Assembly (NCBI RefSeq): GCF_921293095.1
Contig: NC_060246.1
Span: forward strand, 136,276,198 to 136,340,197
Source: Ischnura elegans
Taxonomy: Eukaryota; Arthropoda; Insecta; Odonata; Coenagrionidae
Direction: 5' to 3'
Length of the DNA stretch: 64,000 nt
Numbering within the stretch: the stretch's first letter is position 1; the number at the start of each line of letters is the position of its first letter. Below are positions 36,501-51,687 of this stretch, in pieces. The notes beneath the pieces were generated by a model, which was given only the letters and a program-made list of their open reading frames with translations, was not told where the DNA came from and did no database searches. The position numbers and the translations under genes were made by a program.

Positions 36501-37839
36501 GAATATCAGAGAGGAGTGTCGGGATATCATCTCGCATTGGTCAGGTTTTTGCCACGTGATTTCATACTGGAAAATTATTTGGCGAAACGGTTACGCCAAA
36601 GTAACGAAAGATACATTTTGCGCCATCTTTTGTCCGGAAATCACGTGGTAGTTTTCGAAGGTGGAGTGGATATTTCTGAGAGGGATTGGAACCCTTCCTT
36701 ATGGGTGGAATTGGCTTGGGCCGGAGTCGAGGGGATGTTCGTAGTTCCAACGTTCTTTCCCAGCATTCTCTTCTCTTACAACTTCCTTTTTCCTCCAAGT
36801 CTCAAATCTCTTTCACTTTCTGCATCCTCGAATAAAAAAATCCGTCATCCTCGCCCTTGGAACATTTCAACCATTACAAAAGAGAACAGTGTGAGATGGA
36901 GTAATGCAAGGAGGAAATGTCGTTCCTTGCCCTCGGTCGTGAAGAGGTCATCCCTTCTCTGATTCATCCCCTGAACTTTTCTGCGGTCATATTTTTTTTC
37001 ACTCCTATTGTTTCATTCGACGGGGTCATTCAGCAAAAATTGGGGTGATTTGGTCATCAAGGCTCCGCTCATTTTCCAAGTTTCATTAGTGATGGTCACT
37101 GCATTCCTTTCCCTTTTTTAGAAGCTGGAGGGTATGGAGGTCGATATAAGTTTCCGTTGTGGAAAGAGTAATATACTTGAAAATTTTCCTTTCTTGTGAA
37201 GTCACTCATGGGATTTAGCCGTGATTAAGGGTTCCTCAAATACTGTCATTTTGGAAATTTAATTATAGCGTCGGGAAAGGTGGTCAATGTAGCACAATGC
37301 TTTTGATTTCGTCATGAGTAGCCATATGATAGGTTAAGGGAAGGTAACAATAGGTAAGCGGAAATGATTTTAATTACGTAGGCAATTATACGATCTCATA
37401 GATTCCATGTTGATTTATGGCCAGCGTTAAGAGCCCTGAAGACAAGGGGAGATCTTGAAAGAGAAATGCTATTTTCCAAGAATAACTATGTTTTTGACAT
37501 GAAGTTGCCCTCACTAGCTTTCTCCGATGTATAAAGCCTTCGGCTCTCACTTAGCAGCATCTTAACGCTCCAAATAGCGGAAATGAGTGGAACAGAAGGG
37601 GTCATAGCCAGAGTTCAAACATTCCTTCCTAATTTTGAATGAGAAATATCACGTTGGAGATGACGTGAATCACTGCGTGGATCGCCGAAACGCACCGGCT
37701 CCAGATGATATATTTTTCTCTCTTCTCGCGACCTTTCGCTTTGGTGGATCACACTTTTCCCTTTAAAGAAGATAAGATTTCTCTCCCTCTTTCATTTTCT
37801 CTCCTCGGCGACATTATCCTCTCATCTTCCTCGGTGCAG

Positions 37840-38060
37840 CCTCTCCCCGGAGGCCTTTGACTTCAGTCAGCCGACACGCCCCGTCGCCTTCTCTTGCCTC
37901 TCGGCTCTTCGCTCCGAGAGACGGGGTGCTGTGCGCGGGGGATATCTCAAAGGTGGGGGCGGTGGTTGTCTCCCGTCTTTCCGCCTCCGCGGCCTCCGCC
38001 GAACACCTCCCTCCGACAGCAGCAAAAAAGCCGTTCTTTCCATTCCAGTCATTGCCTCTT
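37840..38060. other. CpG-rich patch
   Basis: A GC-rich segment with many CpGs (CCGACACGCCCCGTCGCC, CCGCCTCCGCGGCCTCCGCC) inside pyrimidine-biased DNA. It contains TCAGTCAGCCGACACG, which includes an initiator-like TCAGT. Overlapping frames on both strands are open, but none is recognisable. It could be a promoter or 5' UTR exon of an unseen gene. Confidence 0.3.
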
Positions 38061-38759
38061 CCCACATTCCATTTTTTTCTCTGTTTCCCTCCTAGTCTAG
38101 TCCCGACAAGAAATAGGAGAGTATCTTGAGAAGCGTTCTTTCCTCCTCTTTCGCTTTTCGACTCCTCTGTATATCCTTCTCTTTCCCTCCCTTTCGCCTT
38201 TCTCTTCATTCTTCGACGATCGTATCTACTTTCCTTCCTCAAAAGATTACCCACCTCTCCTAGAACTTCTCTCACAATGTTCTTTCTTCTTCTATTTTTT
38301 CGTCTAAATTCTCTTTGCACGTGGGAGGATGTCAGGCAACTCTTTTCTACTTAATTGGTATACCTCACCATCCATCTTTCTTTCCTTCTCATTCTCTTTT
38401 AGGCCATCCTTTTGTGAACTTTTCCAGCTCTGTCACTATAAAATAACCTTTTCCTGCTGTTTATATATTTCTCCCTTCGTCAGCCTACTTCTCACTTCGG
38501 AGAACGTCTTAGAAAACAATCCCTTTTTGCTTTTCCTCCTCTTTTCAAGTCTCTCTCACTTTCGTCCTCATCCATCCGCAATCTTATCCTCTTGACGTAC
38601 TCAAGAATAAAAAATACCCCTTCTACTTTTTGCGTTATCCATGGACCCATTTCTCTTTAATTATTCCTCTCTTTGCCAATACCATTCCTCCGCGCGGGAA
38701 AACGTTTGCAAAAACTTTTCCGTTACTATCGTCCAAATGTCCATCGTCCTTTCTCTTTC

Positions 38760-38960
38760 TTTATCTTCCTCTGCGTCGCAGTCTCCTCCGCGCGGCAGTT
38801 GCCCGCGGACGTCGGACGCCGGACCCCGGGCGCCGGTGCCCCCTTCTGTGTGGAAGGGGGCTGAGAGAGGAGGGGGGCCCGTCCCCCCGCGGCGGCCGGG
38901 GGCATACGGCGTCGGCGGCCACCGCCAACATAGCCGCTCGGAGGAAATTACCGATTTCTC
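38760..38960. other. Strongly GC- and CpG-rich patch
   Basis: This is the most GC-rich part of the window (CCCGCGGACGTCGGACGCCG, GGGCGCCGGTGCCCCC, CCGCGGCGGCCGGGGGC). Three or more frames stay open on both strands, which reflects base composition. A CpG-island promoter, an untranslated exon or an unrecognised coding exon are all possible. Confidence 0.3.
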
Positions 38961-41900
38961 GCGCCACGTGCGCCGCTTGACCTCCATCTCTTTCTTGTCC
39001 AATGTCGGCGTTGGGGACACAAAGAGGAGACGAGGTGGAGGGGTGGGATTCACAGAAGCTTGTCCTGGGTGTGGGGAAGTGTGTTTGTTTTTTTTTTTCT
39101 AGAAAGGAGCAGGATTCGCTCGGCCAGTGCTGCAAGAAAGTTTTACAGTTTCATGGGGAGGTTTTATTTCCCCAAATTACTCCAGCGGGAAGTTCAAAGA
39201 AATCTTTTGGCACCTCGTCGCTGGAGAACTTTTTAAAGCTCTGCCGAAGTCCCGGCGTTGTTTTCACTGGTAGAAAAACTTATATTTTATGTTAGCATCC
39301 TCTCTTCCACCTCGCGGACTTCGATATTACTTCTTTCCTATCTAATCCGTCTGTCTCTCTAATCTATCGAATATAAGAAATAGACGTCTTTTCCTCGGCT
39401 GAAATCATCTTGAGAAATAGGTCATATAGGTGATGATAGGTTTCTTGGCTATCTCGAGAGTATTCTTAGGGGTAATATACTTTTCCTACAAATCAATGTA
39501 GTTTTTATTCACTCAGATGACGGATTGGTTATAATTATACCCATAATTTCTCTAATCCTTGACATTATTTTAGTAGTATCAATGACTTTATAACCAATGC
39601 CTATGCGCAGGGCAAAAATTAAATGTTTTCAAGCATATTTTGGTGAGGTTTAGTACCGACGAAAAGTCCTATCGCCGATATGGGATGTGATGAGATTTTA
39701 ATTTTGATTCGTTCACTTTTCCTTTCCCTGCTCGCGCTCCACTTTCTCTCCTTCACTCGCATTTCCTCGGGTGCTTCCTCTTCTCCCCCCTCCCTTCCCT
39801 CCCCTTCATCCCCACCATCCCCCTCTCCCCTCCTTTTCGTCCTTTCCAATTTCTCTCTCTCCTCGTTCGTCTTGTACCGCCTCTCCTCACTCTCCCTTTT
39901 CCCCCTCCTCCTCCCTTCCATTTTCTCCATACGTTCTCTCACTCTCTCAATCTTCCCGTCTCTCTCTCTCTCCCTCCCCCCCTCCTCTTCTTCTTCTGCC
40001 CCGCCCTTGCGAGATTGCCAGGTCGATGCGTCGGCCTCCCGGTCCCTGTATGCGGTGGGTTCCGCCTCGGAGAAAATTGCAACGCCGCCGCCTCCTAGCC
40101 AAAAAAGAAGTCAGCTTTCTCCTACCTATACATTTTTTTTTATTAAATTTCTTCTTCGAGTACCATAATGTATAAACGAACGCAACCATGAACACGAATA
40201 CACGCGCTTATAAATATATGTGGGTGCACTCACAAACACTTGTGCTCGGCAGCTCTCTGCTTTTACTTTTCTCTCTCTCTGTCCTTCTCACTTTGGAGAC
40301 TGTTCCTCCCGCGTCTCTAAGCTATTCACACGCCCTCTCCGCACTCCTTTTCGCCCCTGGGTGTTAGGGTGAGCGTAAGGGGCAAGGGAAAAATATCAGG
40401 GGGTTATCCCGTCCCAACTGCCTCGCTTCCCAACCCCCATCACCTCTTCCCCGTTCCCCTCCCTCACTTTCTTCCTTGGATTTATTTCCCGCTCCATTGG
40501 TCTTTCTTTCCTTACCCTTTTTTTCTCCTCGTCCCCTCTTATATTTCGAATCCCCTTAACCTGCTTAGCGCCTCCTGGGTTCGGGGCGTCGCGTCGTCAT
40601 CTCCGCTTTAAGATGAGAATGGAATGAGGAGAATAAAGCGGACCGTTCCATTCTTATTCTCTCTCATTCTATCACCGCCTCATTTTCTTTCGCCTTTTGT
40701 CAAAACGCTCCTCATGAACCAACTTCTCCTCTCCACTTTCTTCTCTCTTCACCTTCCGCCTGCGTGTGCTTCGCTTTTTTATTCATGCCCGAGCGTTTCG
40801 GACCTGGCCTACCCTCACCTTTCTGTCCTCCTCCTCCTCTCACCATTTAATTCCTCATTTTCTTTTTCGCTGCGAGATGATTTCTCTTTTTTAATTGCTT
40901 CCTTTCAGGAACGACGCACACCGTCTCTTATTGTGCCTCTCGTTCTGTGTACTCACTCATTTCTCTTTCATTTGTGGACAATTATGCGCTAAATGTACGA
41001 AAAATTACTCTGTAACGATAATAAAGGATGCATTTTGTGCACTCTCTTTTTGTTCATAGTAACTACTACCCTCTTTGAGAGGGAATTTTTATGGAGACTT
41101 ACTTGCTTGATCCCACTTGTGTTCCGTTTGTAAGTGATTATACATTCCGGACTATATAATCTGTGTAATTCTTGGAGTTATACTTAAAATCTAATATTAC
41201 ATGTGTGCATTTAATGTGGTCATTTCACTTTTATACGGCTTGTGCCGTAGATTTGCTACGGTTTCAGCGGGTGACTACCTCAAGATTCTTGTGTCATTGT
41301 GTTTTTGTTCGTGTGCCTTTGTGTTTATTTGAAAAAATTGTGTGTGCTTGTTTCTCTTACAAATTTGTCCCTTCTGTTTGAATGATACGCTTGTCATTGA
41401 CTCATGATTATCTTTGGTGTCACCTAAAGTTTCAAGAATCTCTCACGCACACGATTTTCATTAAGATAGAGATTTGGGGATTATGAAAAAAAATCATGGC
41501 TCACACTTTCTTCCAACTCGTCATTGCTCTCACCCACGTCTTTTTCTTCCGTCCCAAAACTCACTCAAATCACACCTTGCGCCCAACCGAAGCACAAAAA
41601 ACACACACATACACACTTATTATTTTAAGATGTAAAACACTGACACACTCTCCCAGCATGTTCATCTTCGCTTCCCAAGACCGATCACCCCTACCATCTC
41701 CGTTCCGTTTGTTCCGCGTGTCCATCCTTAGGGCTGAGAAGTGCGCATGCGATGCTCTGCTGTCTTTTCCAATGCCGAATCTTCGAAGATGGGAACGCAA
41801 AATAGCATATTGGGCTCCTCCATCCTAGTACACGTATGTATACGTTCAATTTCTGCGGCTCCCTCCCTTCAATTGTTCTCTGATCTTATTCTTTACTGAA

Positions 41901-42024
41901 CCCTTCTCGTCTTGTTTTCATCTTCTTCCTTTTCCCTCGGATTTATCTTCCTCCCTACTCCTCCCTTTCTTCCCGGCATCCTCCGTTCCCCCTACTCCCG
42001 ACGCCTGCCGCCGCGACCGCCTCC

Positions 42025-42148
42025 TTAGCACCGCACGAACACGAACTCATTGTAGTGGTTCCACCGATTCTCCTCGGCGTCCATGCCCGGCTTAAGATCC
42101 GCCGCCGACACGCCGCCCGCCGTGCCAGAACCGCATGACGCCACGCAC
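42025..42148 (-). CDS. KCTD8/12/16-family protein, last coding exon
   Basis: This exon completes an Arg codon split with the previous exon and then encodes 40 residues and TAA (stop at 42027-42025). The acceptor is CCCCACAG at 42156-42149, preceded by a pyrimidine tract on the minus strand. The translation starts CVASCGSGTAGGVS and ends NRWNHYNEFVFVRC, which parallels the end of the vertebrate KCTD12 H1 domain (a Cys-rich turn, an acidic linker, then a Trp-x-x-Tyr-x-Glu-Phe/Tyr-Val-Phe motif). The protein stops right at the end of H1 with no H2 domain, as in KCTD12 and unlike KCTD8 and KCTD16. In vertebrates these proteins bind the GABA-B2 receptor tail through the T1 domain, and H1 shapes G-protein desensitisation. 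The same role here is an inference. The symbol is the insect KCTD12-like name and is provisional. Confidence 0.9.
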
Positions 42149-46309
<4,161 letters not shown>

Positions 46310-47260
46310 AGAGGTCTTACAGACGAACGGTCTTATCATATTTGAGATTAAAAACAACATGCAGCAATTACTGTACGAAATATTCTCTTTATTTTAATAT
46401 AAAAATAAGAATAAGTTACGTATATAATAACGGCAGTTTTCTAGCTTCTTTCCACTTGGACGATGCTTTTTCTCGAGCGCTGTCTAGCGAATGACCAATG
46501 ACCGGCAAATCTTTCTTCATTACTTGGCCTCAAGGCTTAAATGATTTAAGCTCCGTGTTACACAAAACAAAATGAAAGTAATGATAGCCGTATAAAAAAT
46601 ATGGCCTAATTTTAAAGCGTCAGGGGAGGTGTGGCTCGGTGCCCTCCCCCCAAAATCCAGCTACGTGCATAACCTTTCTTCTTTATCTAAAATCAGTTGT
46701 TTTAAGTTCCGTCTTCACACAAACAATCTTCTACTCCGACAACGCAAACATTTGCGCAAAATTTCAAGGCTTTCGTAAACTGGCTCTTTTGGGTGAGTCA
46801 AAGACTCACCGGAACGACATAAATGAATACGCCCTCGGTGCGGCCATTGAATCGTGGTTTAGCAAAATGAATGATTTCTGGGTTGATTGTGTGAAATATT
46901 TCCTTGGTGAAAATAAATAAAACTTGCGAATTTGACTTTGCAAGTTGTAATTTATGACCAGTGTTTCAGGACCTAATGTGACTACATTTGAAAATGATAA
47001 TTAGAATTTATATCCGGGCCTTGTTATTCAAGTTTACAAAGTGAAATTTACCAGTTTCTTTATTTCCACTAGACGTACTCTCGTAATTTTGTGTACCTCT
47101 ATTAGAATTAGGGACCAGCGAGTCGCCGAAAACGAGTCCAACCGCTGACTAAGCACAAAATAATATATGTGTCTCCAAGAATAGACTCATTATTAGGAGA
47201 AAGTTGTACACTTCTTAATCCTTGAGGCTCAATTTATAATATTCGGCTGATAATTGTCGC
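46310..47260. other. AT-rich stretch, presumed upstream KCTD intron
   Basis: A plus-strand frame of 93 codons at 46639-46920 has a natural-looking second half (LGAAIESWFSKMNDFW) but no family match that I know, and no splice or promoter context. At 46620-46675 there is text resembling the 'GTGGC...AGCTACGTG' repeat ends. Nothing else is seen. Confidence 0.35.
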
Positions 47261-47269
47261 CTTGTAAAC

Positions 47270-47480
47270 CATCGCTGTGGGCACCGGCGCGGCGCTCGCC
47301 GCACCCCTCAGGAAATGCGCCCAAACGCCGCCGCCATCGAAGTTTTATCGTCGGCGCCCATGACTATTCAATATCTGCATCTAAATACTACCTAGCAAAA
47401 TAAATGGCCCGAGCAGGCATTTAGGGAGATGTGACGGGATATTGGCCGTTAGATTGTTCGAGTATAATTAAAAAATAGCT
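47270..47480. promoter_or_regulatory. GC-rich island, possible conserved noncoding element
   Basis: A compact GC-rich block (GGCACCGGCGCGGCGCTCGC, CGCCGCCGCCATCGAAG) followed by less GC-rich but complex text (GGCCCGAGCAGGCATTTAGG). No frame longer than about 40 codons exists on either strand, and the adjoining sequence contains GACAATTATCAGC on the minus strand, a homeodomain-type core. The complexity in an otherwise AT-rich intron suggests constraint, but this is only an inference. Confidence 0.25.
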
Positions 47481-47650
47481 TCGTGTTGGGAAAGATTCGT
47501 TCGAGTTCGACCTAACTTACATGAAAGTTCATTATTTATCGATGGAAAATGGGAGTTCATTATTCCCACGCACTTCCGTTCCACAAACTGCCTCCCTAAT
47601 ATTATCGTTTGGATTAGACCAGTAAATGTAATGCGGTCTGTTGGATGAAT

Positions 47651-48125
47651 CTAGTCGTGTAGTCTTGAGATATATCTGTTATTCCTTTCTCTAGTAATAT
47701 AATTATAGCTCGTATCCTCCAAGTCTGTAATGGCTGCCGACCTAATACGTGCAAAACCTGTGCAACACTCTCTGTTCATATTTTTTAAATATATATCTTC
47801 GGCAATTCCCACACTATTTCCACTTATACAAGGCGCAGCCCTGTGTGTTCGTAGCAGCACCCCACTTGATATTTTTAATCTTAACCTTCCTACATTGCCC
47901 TTTACGAATCTTATCTTCTTCAGGAATTTGCCAAAAATATTATTTGCACCTCCCTCTACCGATAGATTTGAAATTCTCCTCACTCCCTTCATTAGGTCTT
48001 GATACTTGCGCTTTCACTAGATTCCAACGATTGCTCCTTTGCGGAGCCGCGAGCTTTTTATTTTCCTCTTTTGATTTTGAAATACTCATGCATTGGGTAT
48101 TACCTAATGCATATCGGTGTCTTTA
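47651..48125 (-). pseudogene. Unrecognised coding-like remnant, possibly frameshifted
   Basis: On the minus strand, one frame (from about 48090) reads SISKSKEENKKLAAPQRSNR then KAQVSRPNEGSEENFKSIG and ends soon after. An overlapping second frame continues from 47992 with SNLSVEGGANNIFGKFLKKI through GIAEDIYLKNMNRECCTGFA to a stop at 47651. Both look like ordinary soluble protein, and they would join through one frameshift near 47960. I do not recognise a family. The 170-codon plus-strand frame over the same DNA is hydrophobic low-quality text and probably its antisense shadow. Confidence 0.3.
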
Positions 48126-49660
48126 TGGTCCTCTAGCAATTTTTGAATGCTATTGCTGGGGAAAATCTGCTAAAAGTACCTATTTGTTACCAAAACGTGG
48201 GGTATGTGTTGTCAATACACCGAAAATCTTCTTCCTGATGAAAGCAAATTCGCGTGTATAAGTGTGATTTCCCCGATTGTATCGTTAAAATCGTAGATAT
48301 TATCAGGAAAGCGTAATATTATTACTTCCACCAATCACTGAATTGCATAAATACAAGGCTTCAGAGTAGCAGGGCTTTAATATACTACCATCTTTCATTA
48401 AAAAAAATGATATCTGTTTCTTCCATACACATGTGGTTTCAATTTGAGCCTCCGTTTTCGGAGTATGGAATAGATTTGGGGAGAGAGGGTTTGTGCTCAC
48501 TGCGACTGCTAGAGCTGGTAGCTGGATCATTTTGAGCTTGAGTAAGAGAAATAAGGGCAGTGTGAATGGAATACAGAGAAACGGATGTATGAGATTGTTT
48601 GCACAAGTGCGGCGTTGCTAAGAGCGATATTGCAGCGAGGAACCGAACAGAGCTCCCGTCCTCCCGTCGATGACCAACGCATGACGCCGAAAAAACAATG
48701 GTGAAAGCCGTATTGATGCCATCCCGCCTGCCAGTCAAACACTTCTCTTTTCAAATAAGATCATTCCTCTTTGTCACTGCTATCTGGGACTTCTATTTTG
48801 ACACCCTCTGACAAATTTGTCGACAAAGTTCGGACGTTATGTCAGCGATTCTCAAATAATGCTACCTATGATCATGTCACTTTTCCGTAGCCATTTGAAT
48901 CCTTTTTCGTGGTTGATTAGTCTTCAATTCTTGATATTTCTATCCGTTGTCTCCCTGTTCATCATTAATTCGGTAATGATTCTACATTTTTATACCCATT
49001 TCTTTAACCTTTATTTTCTTCCTTGATTTATGTACATCGGGGTATTTAAATGCTACAATTCGGTGACCGAATGCCTGAACTTGGAATTCCAAAATGAAGC
49101 TTAGGAAAACGTTTGCGGAGGCTTAAATAATAAGGTCATCTCAAAATTTACCTATTGGTCTCATAGCCTATGAATACGTTTCTACCGAGTGCCCTTAATA
49201 TTACAAGTTGAAATTGTTCTCAGTGTATGAACTCAATGCGTATCATGTTGAATCATGTTCATTGTAATTCCTGTGAATATTTTTGCTAGGTAATGATGGG
49301 TTAAATCGGTTCAATGTCCTTTTTATTATCTGAAGAGATTACAACCCTTCAGCACTTTTTTAAAGATAATACCTTATATAGGATATAAAATTACCTGGGA
49401 AATTATCGATAATGCCTTATAAAAACATACAGATAACCTTCTAACGTAAGTACCTATTCTTGCATAATTAAACTTGCAGACTGTGCAATTAAATGTAGTC
49501 TTTCTATTTGACAAGGGTTGTTCCATTTGCGCCTATACTGGAATGAAATAATGAATGGACTTGAGCCAAGATGTAGCATCCCAGTTTATTGACGTTTAGG
49601 GGCTATTTATTATTAGCCGACACCGATTGGTCATATTTTTTCGCACATCGATGGAGTCAG
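48126..49660. other. AT-rich stretch
   Basis: No gene or element recognised. Short frames on the minus strand at 48303-48754 overlap one another in different phases and show no motif. Confidence 0.4.
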
Positions 49661-49738
49661 ATATTGCGATTGGCTTGGAGAATCGAACTGCTGGCCTTTA
49701 GCTTTCCGGGCCACTGCGGAGACCATTATGCTATCCAA
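49560..49738 (-). mobile_element. tRNA-derived SINE-like unit
   Basis: On the minus strand, TAGCATAATGGTC (49733-49721) matches a pol III A box and AGTTCGATTCTCC (49689-49677) a B box. Their starts are 44 bp apart, exactly the spacing in tRNA genes. Acceptor-stem pairing and a normal anticodon arm are not evident, so this is not a functional tRNA gene. It is probably the head of a SINE whose body continues toward 49560; the end is uncertain. Confidence 0.55.
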
Positions 49739-49774
49739 TTTCCTTGATGACGGGAGCAACGGATATCCAAAGTT

Positions 49775-49805
49775 CCGTGGTTCCATTCCCAGTCCAGGGT
49801 AGATT
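49775..49805 (+). repeat. Second B-box-like motif in opposite orientation
   Basis: CCGTGGTTCCATTCCCAGTC resembles the B-box region of arthropod SINEs on the plus strand, next to the minus-strand tRNA-like head. It may belong to a second, head-to-head SINE fragment. Confidence 0.3.
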
Positions 49806-51080
49806 TTTTCTCATGGAAAGTATTGCGAAATATCCTATATATTGCTACGGCATTCTAATTAATTAGCTATTACGTAATAAGAAAGCAGTTTTGAAGTGGT
49901 TTGGGAAGGAACAGGAAGGAGTATACATAACTTTGTTACCTTCTCATTGCTTTTGCTTAATAGCGTCTGGAGATAAAATATTATTTATTATAAAATTTAT
50001 TGTATTTGCATAAACTAATTGGTATTGAATGAATTGCAAGTTTTATGCTAACATTGAGTGAAATATCGATACTTTCCTCGATCGATATTCTGATAAACGT
50101 CGATAAAAACCGATTTGGGGTCAGGTTCAAGCTACCTTTGTTAATTTTATCAATATTGCGCCAAATAACAGTGAAGTGATGCTCACGATCACTGCGACAA
50201 ACATTAATCTAATTCGTTTCAAGCGGCAATGTTGTGAGCATTAAAAAAATAATAAGCGAGGGAGTGAGACAGGACGAAGATTAATGATTTTCAACTAACG
50301 ATTTTGCCTGTGGAGGACTCCAATCCTGGTCAAATTCGTTGATGGACGGACGAAGGTGATTGATGATGAAGCGCATGTTGGAAGTGCAAAGGAGTTTAAT
50401 TCTGAGAGAAGAAATATTTTGGGGTTTCTGAGATATTGCCTCGTTTCACAGAGACCGCGACGCAGAAATAAACTAATGTGTTCGAGGAAATCACCATAGA
50501 GCGCCGATAGGTGGCGCGCCGTACGGTCTTTTGTGACGAATTCATGAATGGGAATCAGGTGCGGAGGACTGCCGGAATTCTTCTCGCTTCGCCAATTCCA
50601 GGACTTTGGGATTAGTTCCGCGGATTTCCCGGGTAATTTTTTACGGAGCGCCAAGCCATTCAATACTTGGGGAGGCCATCAGTGGCAGGGCATCAATCTT
50701 CATTTTCAATTCCGCGCACAAACCACGGGACCCATTCAAGCTCGGCTCCCTATTTTCTAACCTACGACAAAGAACGTGGCGTCACAGACTTGAAGAAGCT
50801 AAGTTTTTGAGTGCGAAAACCGAGGATATGACTATAAAAATTTTGTAATTGCTAGGTTTCGATCAATGAGAAGGGGTTTGAAGCAGTTTACCGCGGTTTT
50901 AATGCTTCGGAAACATGATATTTAAATTTTTTAGCGCTGATTATTAAAAACTGGGAGTTTTTAAGTTTTTTCTACCACCTTGTTTGTCTTGACGCCTTCC
51001 CAACTTAAGAGGATGGCGATACATGGTGGAACCGCGTAAGAGGAAACATAATCATAGATACACCAACATTGTATGTTAAA
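49806..51080. other. AT-rich stretch with a moderately GC-rich part at 50290-50760
   Basis: A 122-codon minus-strand frame at 50295-50663 and plus-strand frames at 50548-50848 overlap. The minus one includes HLSALYGDFLEHISLFLRRG but no known domain. A palindromic TATCGATA at 50064-50071 matches the insect DREF-site core; no gene start is seen near it. Confidence 0.3.
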
Positions 51081-51199
51081 AAAATTTTTAATGGTCGGTC
51101 TCTGGTTACCACTTGGGTTAGAGGTGCCAACAGGTCAGGACAATCTCAACCTTTGAGACTGTGTGCAGTGTTGAAACCTGGTTCAGACCATTAAAATTT
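51081..51199. mobile_element. ~119-bp foldback repeat
   Basis: AAATTTTTAATGGTC near 51083 and GACCATTAAAATTT near 51186-51199 are inverted copies, extended by GGTCTCTGGTT / AACCTGGTTCAGACC. The interior contains the short palindrome TCTCAACCTTTGAGA. No coding capacity. Confidence 0.5.
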
Positions 51200-51683
51200 A
51201 TGGATCATTCAATATTAGCGCATCTTTGACTATGTTTTATGTATAACCTTGATTATTCCTCGCTTATAATTTACCATACCAACATACGGAATGCTTCCTA
51301 AAACAAAACAATGTAATAAAAAAATAATAAAAAATTGTTACTAGTCTCCATTCTGTCAAAGAGAGTTGGCTAGAATTTTGTACGAAAAACCCAAAGAGGA
51401 AAAACCATTCGCCTTGACGGGGACCGGGATTCACCTTGATCCTCTGTGGATTTTTCGCACAATTTGTGCATTGCGGGTGACTCCGTAAAGTTATCACCGT
51501 GGCAAATCCCGGTATACTTAAATTTGGCTGGAAGTTTGATGAAAAAATGCTAAAAATAAAATTATCGATTTAATCGTAATCGTATTAATTAACCTTGTTA
51601 ATTGTTAAAACTAACCATAACCAGTCAGTGTGACGACTTTGCTAATCTTACGGAATCAGTTGCCATCGTCCCTTCCATCAGTC
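51200..51683. other. AT-rich stretch
   Basis: Nothing recognised. Confidence 0.4.
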
Positions 51684-51687
51684 TTAA

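Larger units (their letters stand above)
29800..41990. other. 12-kb pyrimidine-biased segment downstream of the KCTD gene
   Basis: For most of this segment the plus strand is conspicuously rich in C and T (TTTCTCTCC-type text), and so purine-rich in the sense direction of the KCTD gene that ends at 42025. Many frames of 60-190 codons occur on both strands, but the plus ones are Ser/Leu/Phe/Pro-rich and the minus ones Arg/Lys/Glu/Gly-rich, as expected from composition alone. Frames at 36073-36651 and 39680-40168 are the longest of these. A TTTATT at 41334-41339 would be an AATAAA poly(A) signal for the KCTD transcript, but the sequence beyond is not GU-rich. I see no exon I can support. Confidence 0.5.

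Noticed and set aside
36073-36651. 192-codon plus-strand frame, the longest in the window
   Set aside because: Mostly Leu/Phe/Ser from pyrimidine-rich DNA, with an antisense frame of 149 codons open over the same bases; no motif or splice context.
39680-40168. 162-codon plus-strand frame and its 134-codon overlapping partner
   Set aside because: Translations are Ser/Leu/Pro/Phe runs generated by C/T-rich simple sequence; several frames are open at once.
41334-41339. AATAAA (minus strand) as the KCTD poly(A) signal
   Set aside because: It is the first canonical hexamer I noticed below the stop codon, but it is 690 bp away and lacks a GU-rich downstream element; not firm enough for a feature.
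47749-48261. 170-codon plus-strand frame
   Set aside because: Antisense to more protein-like minus-strand frames and dominated by hydrophobic residues; likely a shadow.
49677-49733. Functional tRNA gene
   Set aside because: A and B boxes have correct spacing, but no acceptor-stem pairing or normal anticodon arm could be drawn, so it is treated as a SINE head.
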